This document shows, in pieces, positions 1 through 5,874 of a stretch of 6,210 bases of DNA. Made by a program: the position numbers and the translations under genes. The stretch spans positions 6,976 to 13,185 of the forward strand of contig PMMV01000121.1 in NCBI GenBank assembly GCA_003162115.1. The letters run 5' to 3'. Positions within the stretch are counted from its first letter, which is position 1. The number at the start of each line of letters is the position of its first letter. The notes under the pieces are model-generated. The model was given only the letters and a program-made list of their open reading frames with translations. It made no database searches and was not told the origin of the DNA. This stretch comes from Methanobacterium sp. GTDB taxonomy: Archaea; Methanobacteriota; Methanobacteria; Methanobacteriales; Methanobacteriaceae.

Positions 1-182
1 TAATGCAGCTTCAACTACAATTCTTTGCCAGGAATATCCTCAAAAAAGAGGTATATAAGCAAAAAAATCGTAAAAAATATCTTTATAGCATTTTAAATGA
101 TGAAAAAATACAAAAACTCTTAAAGGAAGGTAAATTAGAAGATGCTAAAGTTTATGTAAATGAGTGGATAAAAACCATTTAA
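1..182 (+). CDS. Precorrin-2 dehydrogenase / siroheme synthase-like protein, C-terminal end (partial)
   Basis: This is the 3' end of a gene that runs in from the left of the window. The visible reading is 59 residues, from an internal Met at base 3 to TAA at 180-182. It begins MQLQLQFFARNILKK and ends in a charged helical tail (KLLKEGKLEDAKVYVNEW). This resembles the C-terminal helical domain of the CysG-N/Met8 family, in which the NAD-dependent enzyme oxidises precorrin-2 to sirohydrochlorin. The Rossmann domain would lie upstream and cannot be seen. The best support is context: hemA follows 84 bases downstream on the same strand, and this pairing is familiar in Methanobacteriales. In methanogens sirohydrochlorin feeds siroheme, cobalamin and coenzyme F430. 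The ATG at base 3 is almost certainly internal. The identification rests on a short tail plus the neighbour, so it is good but not certain. Confidence 0.75.
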   Translation, partial: MQLQLQFFARNILKKEVYKQKNRKKYLYSILNDEKIQKLLKEGKLEDAKVYVNEWIKTI

Positions 183-237
183 GTTCTTAAATTCTCAAAA
201 TTGTATTAGTGATAAAGTTAATTCATAATTCAAGATA

Positions 238-252
238 GAAATTGTAAATTTC
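238..252 (+). promoter_or_regulatory. Small inverted repeat just upstream of the hemA ribosome binding site
   Basis: GAAATT and AATTTC form a perfect 6-base inverted repeat around a GTA loop, ending two bases before the hemA ribosome binding site. It could form a weak hairpin in the leader, or a protein could bind it as DNA. It is AT-rich and could be chance. No regulatory role is shown. Confidence 0.25.
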
Positions 253-253
253 T

Positions 254-260
254 AGGTGGA
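254..260 (+). promoter_or_regulatory. Ribosome binding site of hemA
   Basis: AGGTGGA lies six bases before the GTG at 267 and closely matches the anti-Shine-Dalgarno end of archaeal 16S rRNA. It decides the start of hemA, because no ATG sits at a sensible distance and the protein read from this GTG aligns with the normal N-terminus of the family. Confidence 0.75.
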
Positions 261-266
261 AAAAAA

Positions 267-1463
267 GTGATTTTAAACATTAGAGTTGATCACAAAACAG
301 CTGACATTAGTAAGATGGAAAGATCAAGTCAGAAACTTGATGTTCTTTTTAACAATATCCTAGAAAGATATCCTGTGCAAGAATATCTCAATATAAAAAC
401 TTGTAACCGGGCAGAAATATACTTGGTTTTAGGAGAATGTACTTTAGAAAACCTCGAATCTGAAGATTTTGTGATTGAATCAGATGACAAAGCAATGGAA
501 CATCTTTTGAGGCTTTCATCGGGTTTAGAGTCTATGATAATCGGCGAAGACCAGATACTCGGACAGATAAAGGATGCACAAAAAAGAAGTATAAAAGAAG
601 GTTGCTGCGGACAAGTACTTCAAACCGTTTTCACAAAGGCAGTCCATGTGGGCCAAGTCGTACGTAAAAAGACCAAAATAAACGAAGGTTCGTTATCAAT
701 TGGATCAGCAGCTGTCGAGCTTGCAGAATCGGTTCATGGAGATCTTAAATGTAAGAAAGTCCTCATAATTGGTGCTGGAAAAATGGGAACCCTAGTTGCC
801 AAAGCACTTGTTGAGAAAAAACTTAAAGCCATAGTTGTTGCTAATAGAACACATGATAAAGCTGTAGAATTAGCAAAAGAACTTGGAGGATCAGCCATAC
901 ATTTTGATAAGCTCGATGATGCAATGAGGGATGCTGATGTTGTTATAAGTGCAACCGGTGCACCACACCCTATTTTAACCTATGAAAAGGTTAAAGAAGT
1001 AGTGCCGGATATTAATATTTCTAAAATGGTTATGGTGGACATAGCAAACCCACGTGACATAGAAGAAGATGTGTCAAAACTTGGTGTAAAGCTCTTTAAC
1101 ATAGACGACTTAAGAGGTATAGCAAAAAGAAGCAAGAAGATGAGGGAAACAGAAGCATCTGATGCAGAGAAGATAGTTGCCGAAGAGATGATGCTTTTAA
1201 AACGATCCCTTAAACATCTTGACGTAGAACCTATTATTTCAGATATAAGAATTACAGCTGAAAACATTAGGTTAAATGAAACTCAAAAGGCATTTAAAAT
1301 GCTAGGAGATATGAATGGCAATGAAAAAATAATAGACGACCTTACAAAAGTTGTTGTGGAACGTATATTTTTCGATGTCATAAAAAATCTCAAAGAAGCA
1401 GCTGAAAATGACAAAAAAAATGTTATAGAAGCTGCTGAAACGATTTTTACAAGGAAAACTTGA
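267..1463 (+). CDS. hemA: Glutamyl-tRNA reductase
   Basis: This enzyme uses NADPH to reduce glutamyl-tRNA(Glu) to glutamate-1-semialdehyde, the first committed step of C5-pathway tetrapyrrole synthesis (siroheme, B12 and F430 in methanogens). The 398-residue length is normal for archaea. The N-terminal catalytic domain carries the TCNRAEIY motif with the active-site cysteine at residue 46, followed by the signature [15 protein letters not shown] at 86-100. The NADPH-binding Rossmann domain begins at [10 protein letters not shown], with the glycine loop at 169-174, followed by VVANRT. The C-terminal part, from about residue 300, is the helical dimerisation domain. The start is GTG, fixed by the AGGTGGA upstream. 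The 84-base gap behind the precorrin-2 dehydrogenase gene shows no clear TATA box or terminator, so the two are probably co-transcribed (inference). The reading frame is intact, with all motifs in place. Confidence 0.97.
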   Translation: MILNIRVDHKTADISKMERSSQKLDVLFNNILERYPVQEYLNIKTCNRAEIYLVLGECTLENLESEDFVIESDDKAMEHLLRLSSGLESMIIGEDQILGQIKDAQKRSIKEGCCGQVLQTVFTKAVHVGQVVRKKTKINEGSLSIGSAAVELAESVHGDLKCKKVLIIGAGKMGTLVAKALVEKKLKAIVVANRTHDKAVELAKELGGSAIHFDKLDDAMRDADVVISATGAPHPILTYEKVKEVVPDINISKMVMVDIANPRDIEEDVSKLGVKLFNIDDLRGIAKRSKKMRETEASDAEKIVAEEMMLLKRSLKHLDVEPIISDIRITAENIRLNETQKAFKMLGDMNGNEKIIDDLTKVVVERIFFDVIKNLKEAAENDKKNVIEAAETIFTRKT

Positions 1464-1498
1464 TTTATTACTTTTATTTATTTAATAATTATTCATTT
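1464..1498 (+). terminator. T-rich termination region after hemA
   Basis: Directly after the hemA stop codon the + strand is strongly T-rich, including CTTTTATTTATTT at 1471-1483 and further T clusters to 1499. Archaeal RNA polymerase commonly terminates on such T tracts without a hairpin. No good stem is visible. The call rests on base composition and position alone. Confidence 0.4.
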
Positions 1499-1592
1499 TG
1501 ACCATATTATTGGATTTCTTTAGGTTTAAAATTGAATTTCAATATGAAAGTCCATTTTTGTAAAGAATAACTCTACAATCCTAATAATTTTT

Positions 1593-1618
1593 AAAAAAAA
1601 GTCTTATTAATATTTAAG
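1593..1618 (-). terminator. Candidate terminator of the DUF4013 pseudogene
   Basis: On the - strand a short imperfect hairpin (CTTAAATATTAATAAG, 1618-1603) is followed by ACTTTTTTTT, with a run of eight T at 1600-1593. It lies about 40 bases past the rebuilt stop codon of the broken DUF4013 gene, where its terminator would be expected. The stem is only about four pairs before a mismatch, so the T run is the main signal. Confidence 0.4.
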
Positions 1619-1655
1619 AGATCTTTTAAAAAATAATTAAGTATTTTATAGTCTA

Positions 1656-2331
1656 TTAAGGTTGATCTATCAAACCAAGAACTCTCGTGGTAAATATTAG
1701 TAAGTAAGGTGCTATTATAAGATCAGGTATAACTTCACCAGTAATGGAACATATCTGCAACACTATTTGAGAGGACAATCTTTACAATAGTAACTATTAA
1801 AAATAATCCTAGGTACACTAAGATCAGTCTTTTAAGACCAATTGCTCGTATTTTGAGGTATATCTTTCGGAAATCAAAGCTCGATCTGAAGTCTCCATTA
1901 TTATTTGCCCTGTGTAAGAGAACTGCAGGGAAAAAATGTCAGTTACTATGGGAACATCATTAATGTCTAAGAAATTCAAAAAAACAATCCAAATATCAAA
2001 ATTGGTATTAAAAAATATAATATCAATACTATAAGCTCTTTAAGGCCGTGATAAAACATCGATCTTAAATTATTGAATTTAGGAAGTTTTTTACAACCTT
2101 TAATTGTTTCTTCAAGTATCCAATATACGTATCCTGCTTCAAATACGGCCAGTAATATAACAGCTGTAAAAAGAACCAATCTGAGCTCATTTACCATCTC
2201 ACCGGTAAAAGATAGTTTATCAGCCTGTCAGCTAACAGCAGTACTAGTCCCAACAGAACAACTATCTTCAAATCAGAGGCAGAATATCTCAATGAATCGG
2301 TTATTATCTCTTTAAGATTTATTAACGCCAT
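1656..2331 (-). pseudogene. Decayed DUF4013 family membrane protein gene, four frameshifts
   Basis: A complete gene can be rebuilt from ATG at 2331 to TAA at 1658-1656 (about 225 codons, near the usual DUF4013 size), but in five frame segments. Segment A (2331 to about 2227) reads MALINLKEIITDSLRYSASD and then a membrane helix. Segment B (about 2227-1976) reads KLSFTGEMVNELRLVLFTAV, then GYVYWILEETIKGCKKLPKF and a second hydrophobic stretch ending IPILIFGLFF. Segment C reads LNFLDINDVPIVTDIF. Segment D reads PAVLLHRANNNGDFRSSFDF, RKIYLKIRAIGLKRLILVYL and another helix. Segment E reads CSITGEVIPDLIIAPYLLIF and ends TTRVLGLIDQP. The joins are near 2228, in the T7 run at 1984-1978, at the T6 run at 1936-1931, and near 1765-1782. 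The first three need one added base and the last needs one removed. The order of an N-terminal EIITDSLRY-type motif, a helix, an LPxF loop and a C-terminal IAPY..R.LGLI motif is the DUF4013 pattern as I know it. The family's function is unknown. No intact product is expected. Confidence 0.85.
2191..2331 (-). other. Longest N-terminal open fragment of the DUF4013 pseudogene
   Basis: This 46-codon reading starts at ATG 2331, runs through the first membrane helix and stops at TAA (2193-2191) shortly after the first frameshift, with an off-frame tail NYLLPVRW. The true continuation is in the neighbouring frame, where an apparent 73-residue ORF (2197-1976) begins at an internal Met. Neither piece should be annotated as a gene of its own. 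Confidence 0.7.
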
Positions 2332-2423
2332 ATTTTCATCTATCCTTATATTAACTTTTTAATGAACATGCCGTTAATAATATTATTCTAATTTGATTTT
2401 ATTTCCAAAACAAAAATTTCTAT

Positions 2424-2451
2424 ATTAATTAAAGAATGCATTTCAATTAAT
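2424..2451. promoter_or_regulatory. Imperfect palindrome, possible operator
   Basis: ATTAATT at 2424-2430 and AATTAAT at 2445-2451 are inverted copies. Between them AATGCATT (2435-2442) is itself a palindrome whose centre is one base off that of the outer arms. The element covers the transcription start predicted from the TATA-like box at 2462-2473, which is where an archaeal repressor site could sit. The outer arms are low-complexity, so this is only a candidate. Confidence 0.25.
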
Positions 2452-2461
2452 AACTTAAGAA

Positions 2462-2476
2462 TTAATATATAAACTT
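2462..2476 (-). promoter_or_regulatory. TATA-like promoter box facing the DUF4013 pseudogene
   Basis: On the - strand the sequence AAGTTTATATATTAA fits the archaeal BRE/TATA pattern of Methanobacteriales (A-rich element, then TTTATATA). A start about 25 bases downstream would lie near 2440, leaving a leader of about 110 bases before the pseudogene ATG at 2331. It may be a relic promoter or serve something unrecognised. Confidence 0.4.
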
Positions 2477-2590
2477 AAATCTGTAGTATAACATGATAAT
2501 GTTTAAAATTACCCTTTTCGAGTTATAAATTATAGTTAACACCAAAATTTTGAAAATAAGTAATTAGAAAAATTGAAGTTGGTAATGAAA

Positions 2591-2610
2591 GTAAAAATAA
2601 AAGATAATGA
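2591..2610 (-). terminator. T-rich termination stretch after the AAA ATPase gene
   Basis: Some 15 bases past the stop of the AAA gene, the - strand reads TCTTTTATTTTTAC, a T-rich tract of the kind that ends archaeal transcripts. There is no strong hairpin. The evidence is position and composition. Confidence 0.35.
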
Positions 2611-2625
2611 AATTGGAATATCCGA

Positions 2626-3747
2626 TTATGCAAACATTCCTTTAGGTTCATTCTGTTTAGTTTTATGTTGTTTAAGAGCATATCTAATATGTTCCCATGT
2701 AATAATATCCGCATCTTCATATATTGCCTTGTGGAGAGCCACTTTCAAAATCCTATCCTTAATATCCCTTCCGGACATTCCTTTGGTGGATTTTACAAGC
2801 TTATCCATATCCAGATCTACTTCAATTGGCATTGATCCTATGTAAAGATCTAAAATAGCCAGACGTTCCTTTTCATCTGGAATTGTAAACTCTATCTCCT
2901 CTTCAAATCTACTCCTTATAGCAAAATCAAGTAAGTGAGGATTGTTAGTTGCTCCTATGGTTACAACACCTTTATGATAATCTATACCATCCATTTCAGT
3001 TAATAAGGCATTTACTACCTCTGAAACATCACCTCTAAGGGACTGATATTTCCTATCAAGGCCCACTGCATCCATTTCATCAATGAATATAACAGAAGGT
3101 GAACTTGCAGACGCCATTTCAAAGAGTTCATGAATCTGCCTTGCACCATCCCCAACATGCTCCCCTATTAGACTAGTTGCCTTCACAAGAAACAATGGAA
3201 CTTTTAACTCATTTGAAAGAGATTTTGCAAGCATAGTCTTGCCAGTTCCAGGTGTACCATAAAATAGAACATTTTTAGGCGCCCATTCTTTGAATTTATC
3301 AGGTTCCTTTAAATATTTCATTATTATCTTACACTTAGTCTTAGCACGTTCCTGACCAATTACATCTTCCATACGGATCTTACTTTCTATCTTTTTAATC
3401 TCACGAGAGTCCTGTACCTCTATAAGAAGGATAGAAGTTTTATTTGTTATCTTAGAATTGTCTGGATGGGCCTTTACTATTTTAAAAGCATAATCAGGGA
3501 GTAATTTTTGATCAAAAAGGAATGAACCCTCATCAACCACACATCCCTCCCACTGTTCTTTGGCATAAAGTTCAAAAAGCTCTTTATCAAATATCTCTAT
3601 TTTAGGGTTTTCAACAAGGTTACATAAGAATGGATAGCCAATTGACTGGAGTACTACCAGTTTAGCCTCTTTATTGGGTTCAATTAAATTTTTTGAAGTT
3701 TTTTTGTCTGATACAAGTGGATCAGAAGTTATATTATTCAGTTTCAC
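2626..3747 (-). CDS. AAA family ATPase, MJ1494/MTH1011-type 26S regulatory-subunit-like protein
   Basis: This 373-residue cytoplasmic AAA+ ATPase has one ATPase module. Residues 1 to about 120 form an N-terminal domain I cannot assign. The module follows: DVIGQERAK near 128, Walker A GTPGTGKT at 164-171, Walker B VIFIDE at 219-224, sensor 1 GATNN at 265-269, candidate arginine fingers R278/R280, and a C-terminal lid with GMSGRD at 323-328. Length and sequence fit the proteins labelled putative 26S proteasome regulatory subunit homologues (MJ1494, MTH1011). It is not PAN: there is no N-terminal coiled coil, the tail (EPKGMFA) lacks the HbYX motif that docks on proteasomes, and the pore-loop position usually aromatic is His197 (EHVGD). 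The substrate is unknown. I chose GTG 3747 because AGGT lies six bases upstream; the frame is open to TTG 3879, but that stretch is AT-rich, unlike a conserved domain, and would overshoot the family length. An endonuclease IV-like gene lies 213 bases upstream on the same strand. Confidence 0.85.
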   Translation of the reverse strand: MKLNNITSDPLVSDKKTSKNLIEPNKEAKLVVLQSIGYPFLCNLVENPKIEIFDKELFELYAKEQWEGCVVDEGSFLFDQKLLPDYAFKIVKAHPDNSKITNKTSILLIEVQDSREIKKIESKIRMEDVIGQERAKTKCKIIMKYLKEPDKFKEWAPKNVLFYGTPGTGKTMLAKSLSNELKVPLFLVKATSLIGEHVGDGARQIHELFEMASASSPSVIFIDEMDAVGLDRKYQSLRGDVSEVVNALLTEMDGIDYHKGVVTIGATNNPHLLDFAIRSRFEEEIEFTIPDEKERLAILDLYIGSMPIEVDLDMDKLVKSTKGMSGRDIKDRILKVALHKAIYEDADIITWEHIRYALKQHKTKQNEPKGMFA

Positions 3748-3753
3748 TAGGAT

Positions 3754-3757
3754 ACCT
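3754..3757 (-). promoter_or_regulatory. Ribosome binding site that decides the AAA ATPase start
   Basis: AGGT (inside GGCAGGTATCCTA) lies six bases before the GTG at 3747. It is short but well placed, and no comparable site precedes the upstream TTG at 3879. A TATA-like AAATATAAAA at about 3765-3774 sits too close to leave room for both a leader and this site, so the true promoter may be farther upstream, for example in the AT-rich stretch near 3850-3875. Confidence 0.45.
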
Positions 3758-3960
3758 GCCGTTTTTTTATATTTGTAATTATTTCTTTTGAAATTAGTAA
3801 ATGTTGTTAATTTTATTATTTTCTGTAGATTTGCTATACTTTTAGAACCAATACTATATGAACATACTGTATAATACAATGGATAAAAAAGTTTTGGATC
3901 ATTTAAAACATGCGAAAATTTTTGTATTTTAATTAATCTTCATAATAATAAATATTTAAT

Positions 3961-4812
3961 TTATATTCGTTTATTTCTGTCAGCCAAAATTTTTTCATAT
4001 ATTTTTTTCATTACCAAAGCATCTTGGTCAATCAGTGGGCTTTCACAGATCACTGTAATGTTCCAACCACATTCAACAATCTCCTCTATAAATGGTCTTA
4101 AAGGAGGGCCATAATTATCATCTAAAAGTATATGATGCTTCCTTTCTCCGGCATAAGTGTATTCTATATGTGTGAAATGAGAATGAAGAGATTTTATTCC
4201 CAATTCATTCTCAAGTTTCTGTAAAATTTGACCATAATCTTCCCTGCTATTTATTTTACCTCCAGATCTTGCATATACGTGTGCAAAATCGACTGTAGGT
4301 TCGAAATGATCAAAAGACCTACAAATTTCTATAATCTCATTTAGATTACCTAGTTGAGACTTTTTACCAGTTGTTTCAGGAGCAAAAATAAAATCTTTGA
4401 CACCTAAAATATCAAGTTCATCTAAGATCTGATTTATAGCATCTTTACAACGTTTCATGGCTTCTTCTGAGGTGTAACTAGTATAAAATCCAGGATGAAA
4501 AACTGTTCTGTAAGCTCCCATCCATTCTGAAGCCTTTGCAGACTGAATCAACCTCTGTATAGATCTTTTAACCACGTCCTCCTTGTTTGATGAAAGATTT
4601 ATATAATATGGTGCATGCATTGAAACTAAAACATCCTCATCCTCAGAATTCTTTTTAAGTTGCGATGCAGATGTTTCTGAAATCTTAACCCCATATGTTG
4701 CCTGATATTCATAGGCTTCAAGTCCTTCAGCTTTTATATAGCTACATGCATCTTTAGCACTTCCAGAATAATTAATAGGCCTTCCTGCAGGTCCAAATCT
4801 GATATCTACCAT
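3961..4812 (-). CDS. Endonuclease IV-like (AP endonuclease family 2) TIM-barrel protein
   Basis: This 283-residue protein belongs to the xylose isomerase-like / endonuclease IV TIM-barrel superfamily, whose best-known member Nfo cuts DNA at abasic sites using three zinc ions. Visible metal-ligand motifs in order are MHAPYY (H66), FHPG (H106), APETTG (E146), TVDFAHV (D175, H178), HSHFTH (H212 the likely counterpart of Nfo H216), GERKHH (H226/H227) and ICESP (E257). The length matches Nfo (about 280). The acidic ligand just before the late histidine (Nfo D229) appears to be replaced, with K225 there in an ungapped alignment. Archaeal relatives with a GE(K/R)xH loop form their own subgroup, so the exact substrate is open: abasic-site repair is likely, but an isomerase-like role cannot be excluded. 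Start ATG 4812 is supported by AGAGGA six bases upstream and a TATA-like box about 33 bases upstream. No signal peptide or membrane segment is seen. Confidence 0.82.
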   Translation of the reverse strand: MVDIRFGPAGRPINYSGSAKDACSYIKAEGLEAYEYQATYGVKISETSASQLKKNSEDEDVLVSMHAPYYINLSSNKEDVVKRSIQRLIQSAKASEWMGAYRTVFHPGFYTSYTSEEAMKRCKDAINQILDELDILGVKDFIFAPETTGKKSQLGNLNEIIEICRSFDHFEPTVDFAHVYARSGGKINSREDYGQILQKLENELGIKSLHSHFTHIEYTYAGERKHHILLDDNYGPPLRPFIEEIVECGWNITVICESPLIDQDALVMKKIYEKILADRNKRI

Positions 4813-4817
4813 TTTTT

Positions 4818-4823
4818 TCCTCT
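4818..4823 (-). promoter_or_regulatory. Ribosome binding site of the endonuclease IV-like gene
   Basis: AGAGGA followed by a short A run ends five bases before ATG 4812. Together with the N-terminal sequence ([10 protein letters not shown], typical of this subgroup) it fixes the start codon. Confidence 0.65.
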
Positions 4824-4840
4824 TTTTATGGTTAAATTGT

Positions 4841-4850
4841 TAATATAAAT
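4841..4850 (-). promoter_or_regulatory. TATA-like box of the endonuclease IV-like gene
   Basis: ATTTATATTA on the - strand, preceded by an A-rich stretch (AAAAATC) suitable for a BRE, is centred about 33 bases before ATG 4812. That would place transcription start a few bases before the ribosome binding site, giving a short leader. With the terminator upstream at 4866-4902, this suggests the gene has its own promoter. Confidence 0.5.
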
Positions 4851-4865
4851 GATTTTTAAATTTCT

Positions 4866-4902
4866 AAAAAAAAATAGAAATAAAGAATTAACTTCATTCT
4901 TT
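4866..4902 (-). terminator. Hairpin and T-run terminator of the thioredoxin reductase gene
   Basis: On the - strand AAAGAAT (4902-4896) and ATTCTTT (4888-4882) form a perfect 7-base stem around a 7-base loop. It is followed by ATTTCTA and a run of nine T at 4874-4866. The stem begins within the TAA stop codon of the reductase gene. It looks like a bacterial intrinsic terminator and is the clearest one in the window. The stem is AT-rich, so the T run may do most of the work. Confidence 0.65.
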
Positions 4903-5815
4903 ATTCAACCATCTTTACATATAAGTAAGCAGCAACAGCAGCAACAGCACCTTCTCCGCAAGATACCACTAACTGATTAACACCACCTGTTACATCCCCT
5001 GCGGCAAAAATCCCGTCTATATTGGTTTTCTGGCTTTTATCTGTAACTATATATTTATTAGAATCAATTTCAACACCTATATTATTGGCAATCTTACTGT
5101 TAGGTTCTTCTCCAACAGCTATAAAAATACCATTAACTTTCAATTCTTCATCAACATCAGTTTCTCTGTTGTGGATATTCACACTCTTTAAAAACATATC
5201 TCCTTTTATTTCAGTTAAAACTGTGTTCCACAAGATTGGTATACCTTTTTCCATTAGTTTATCTTTAAGGTATTGTTGAGCTCTTAATTCATCCCTTCTG
5301 TGGATGATCGTCACATTTACACCTATATCGTTAAGGTGTAGAGCATGTTCTGCTGCAGAGTTTCCTCCTCCCACCACAATTACATCTCTGTCCTTGAATA
5401 GCATTCCATCACAAATTGAACAGTATGATATTCCTTTTCCAACGAATTCATCTTCACCTTTAACTCCAAGTTTGCGATAAGTAGTTCCTGAACAGAATAT
5501 AATTGCCTTCGCCGTATATTTGGAATTATTTGTAGTCAGATAAAATTTATTGTCTGTTTTTTGAACATCTATTAATTCTTCATCCTCTCTGATTTCTATA
5601 TATTTTTCAGCTTGTTCACCTATTTTCTTCAACAACTCTAGACCAGAAATTGATTTAAAGCCAGGATAATTTAAAATAACTGGTGCTGTATTAGCATTTC
5701 CACCTATAACACCCTTCTCAATAATTAATGATTTTAATCCCTCTCTCCCAGTATATATACCTGCTGTGAGTCCAGAAGGTCCTGCTCCTACGATTACAAT
5801 ATCATATTCTTCCAT
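4901..5815 (-). CDS. trxB: Thioredoxin reductase (NADPH-type, FAD flavoprotein)
   Basis: This cytoplasmic FAD enzyme reduces thioredoxin-like disulfides with electrons from a nicotinamide donor. At 304 residues it has the standard low-molecular-weight length. The FAD-binding GAGPSG is at 10-15, and the flavin-side NYPGF at 49-53. The redox pair is C132/C135 in CSICDG; CSIC replaces the bacterial CATC but keeps the C-x-x-C-D layout. The pyridine-nucleotide loop GGGNSA is at 149-154, and HRRDELR at 172-178 carries arginines that in E. coli TrxR bind the NADPH 2'-phosphate. The second FAD motif FAAGDV is at 270-275. Some methanogen homologues use reduced F420 and lack the HRR motif, so NADPH is the more likely donor here (inference). 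Start ATG 5815 follows a full AGGTGA. It lies 59 bases after gatE on the same strand, so read-through from gatE is possible. A hairpin terminator ends it. Confidence 0.93.
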   Translation of the reverse strand: MEEYDIVIVGAGPSGLTAGIYTGREGLKSLIIEKGVIGGNANTAPVILNYPGFKSISGLELLKKIGEQAEKYIEIREDEELIDVQKTDNKFYLTTNNSKYTAKAIIFCSGTTYRKLGVKGEDEFVGKGISYCSICDGMLFKDRDVIVVGGGNSAAEHALHLNDIGVNVTIIHRRDELRAQQYLKDKLMEKGIPILWNTVLTEIKGDMFLKSVNIHNRETDVDEELKVNGIFIAVGEEPNSKIANNIGVEIDSNKYIVTDKSQKTNIDGIFAAGDVTGGVNQLVVSCGEGAVAAVAAYLYVKMVE

Positions 5816-5819
5816 TAAA

Positions 5820-5825
5820 TCACCT
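5820..5825 (-). promoter_or_regulatory. Ribosome binding site of trxB
   Basis: AGGTGA, a full match to the archaeal consensus, lies four bases before ATG 5815 and fixes the start. It is the strongest ribosome binding site in the window. Confidence 0.8.
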
Positions 5826-5843
5826 GATATTATATTAATTACC

Positions 5844-5859
5844 TAAATTAGCGAATTTA
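5844..5859. repeat. Short inverted repeat in the gatE-trxB gap
   Basis: TAAATT and AATTTA form a perfect 6-base inverted repeat around AGCG. It sits between the gatE stop and the trxB ribosome binding site. There is no T run after it on the - strand, so it is not a typical terminator. It could be an operator or chance in AT-rich DNA. Confidence 0.25.
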
Positions 5860-5874
5860 TTGCAATATGTAATG

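Larger units (their letters stand above)
2332..2625. other. AT-rich intergenic region between the pseudogene and the AAA ATPase gene
   Basis: I see no coding sequence here on either strand. It holds a T-rich termination stretch for the AAA gene near its right end, a TATA-like box at 2462-2473 facing the pseudogene, an imperfect palindrome at 2424-2451, and short AT-rich palindromes (CAAAATTTTG at 2543-2552, AATAATATTATT at 2376-2387) that are expected by chance at this composition. Confidence 0.6.

Noticed and set aside
980..1267. 95-residue minus-strand ORF inside hemA
   Set aside because: It lies wholly within the intact, motif-complete hemA gene on the other strand and has low-complexity Ser/Ile-rich sequence. 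It is a shadow.
1976..2197. 73-residue minus-strand ORF as a stand-alone small membrane protein
   Set aside because: Its sequence continues a DUF4013 protein that begins upstream in another frame, and its Met is an internal residue (GEMVNEL). It is part of the pseudogene.
2073..2315. 80-residue plus-strand ORF
   Set aside because: It is antisense to the DUF4013 pseudogene, whose minus-strand reading makes clear protein sense. No ribosome binding site was seen.
2376..2387. AATAATATTATT perfect palindrome
   Set aside because: Pure A/T repeat of this size is expected by chance in such AT-rich intergenic DNA, and nothing around it suggests a site.
2523..2720. 65-residue minus-strand ORF overlapping the end of the AAA gene
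   Set aside because: It overlaps the conserved AAA coding end in another frame, and the rest is AT-rich hydrophobic translation of intergenic DNA.
2573..2845. 90-residue plus-strand ORF opposite the AAA gene
   Set aside because: It is mostly antisense to the AAA lid domain, with no recognisable motif.
3748..3879. N-terminal extension of the AAA ATPase to a TTG start at 3879
   Set aside because: The 44 extra residues are Asn/Lys/Thr-rich translation of AT-rich DNA, there is no ribosome binding site at the TTG, and the GTG at 3747 gives the family's usual length of about 370.
5022..5279. 85-residue plus-strand ORF inside trxB
   Set aside because: It is antisense to a conserved, intact thioredoxin reductase gene.
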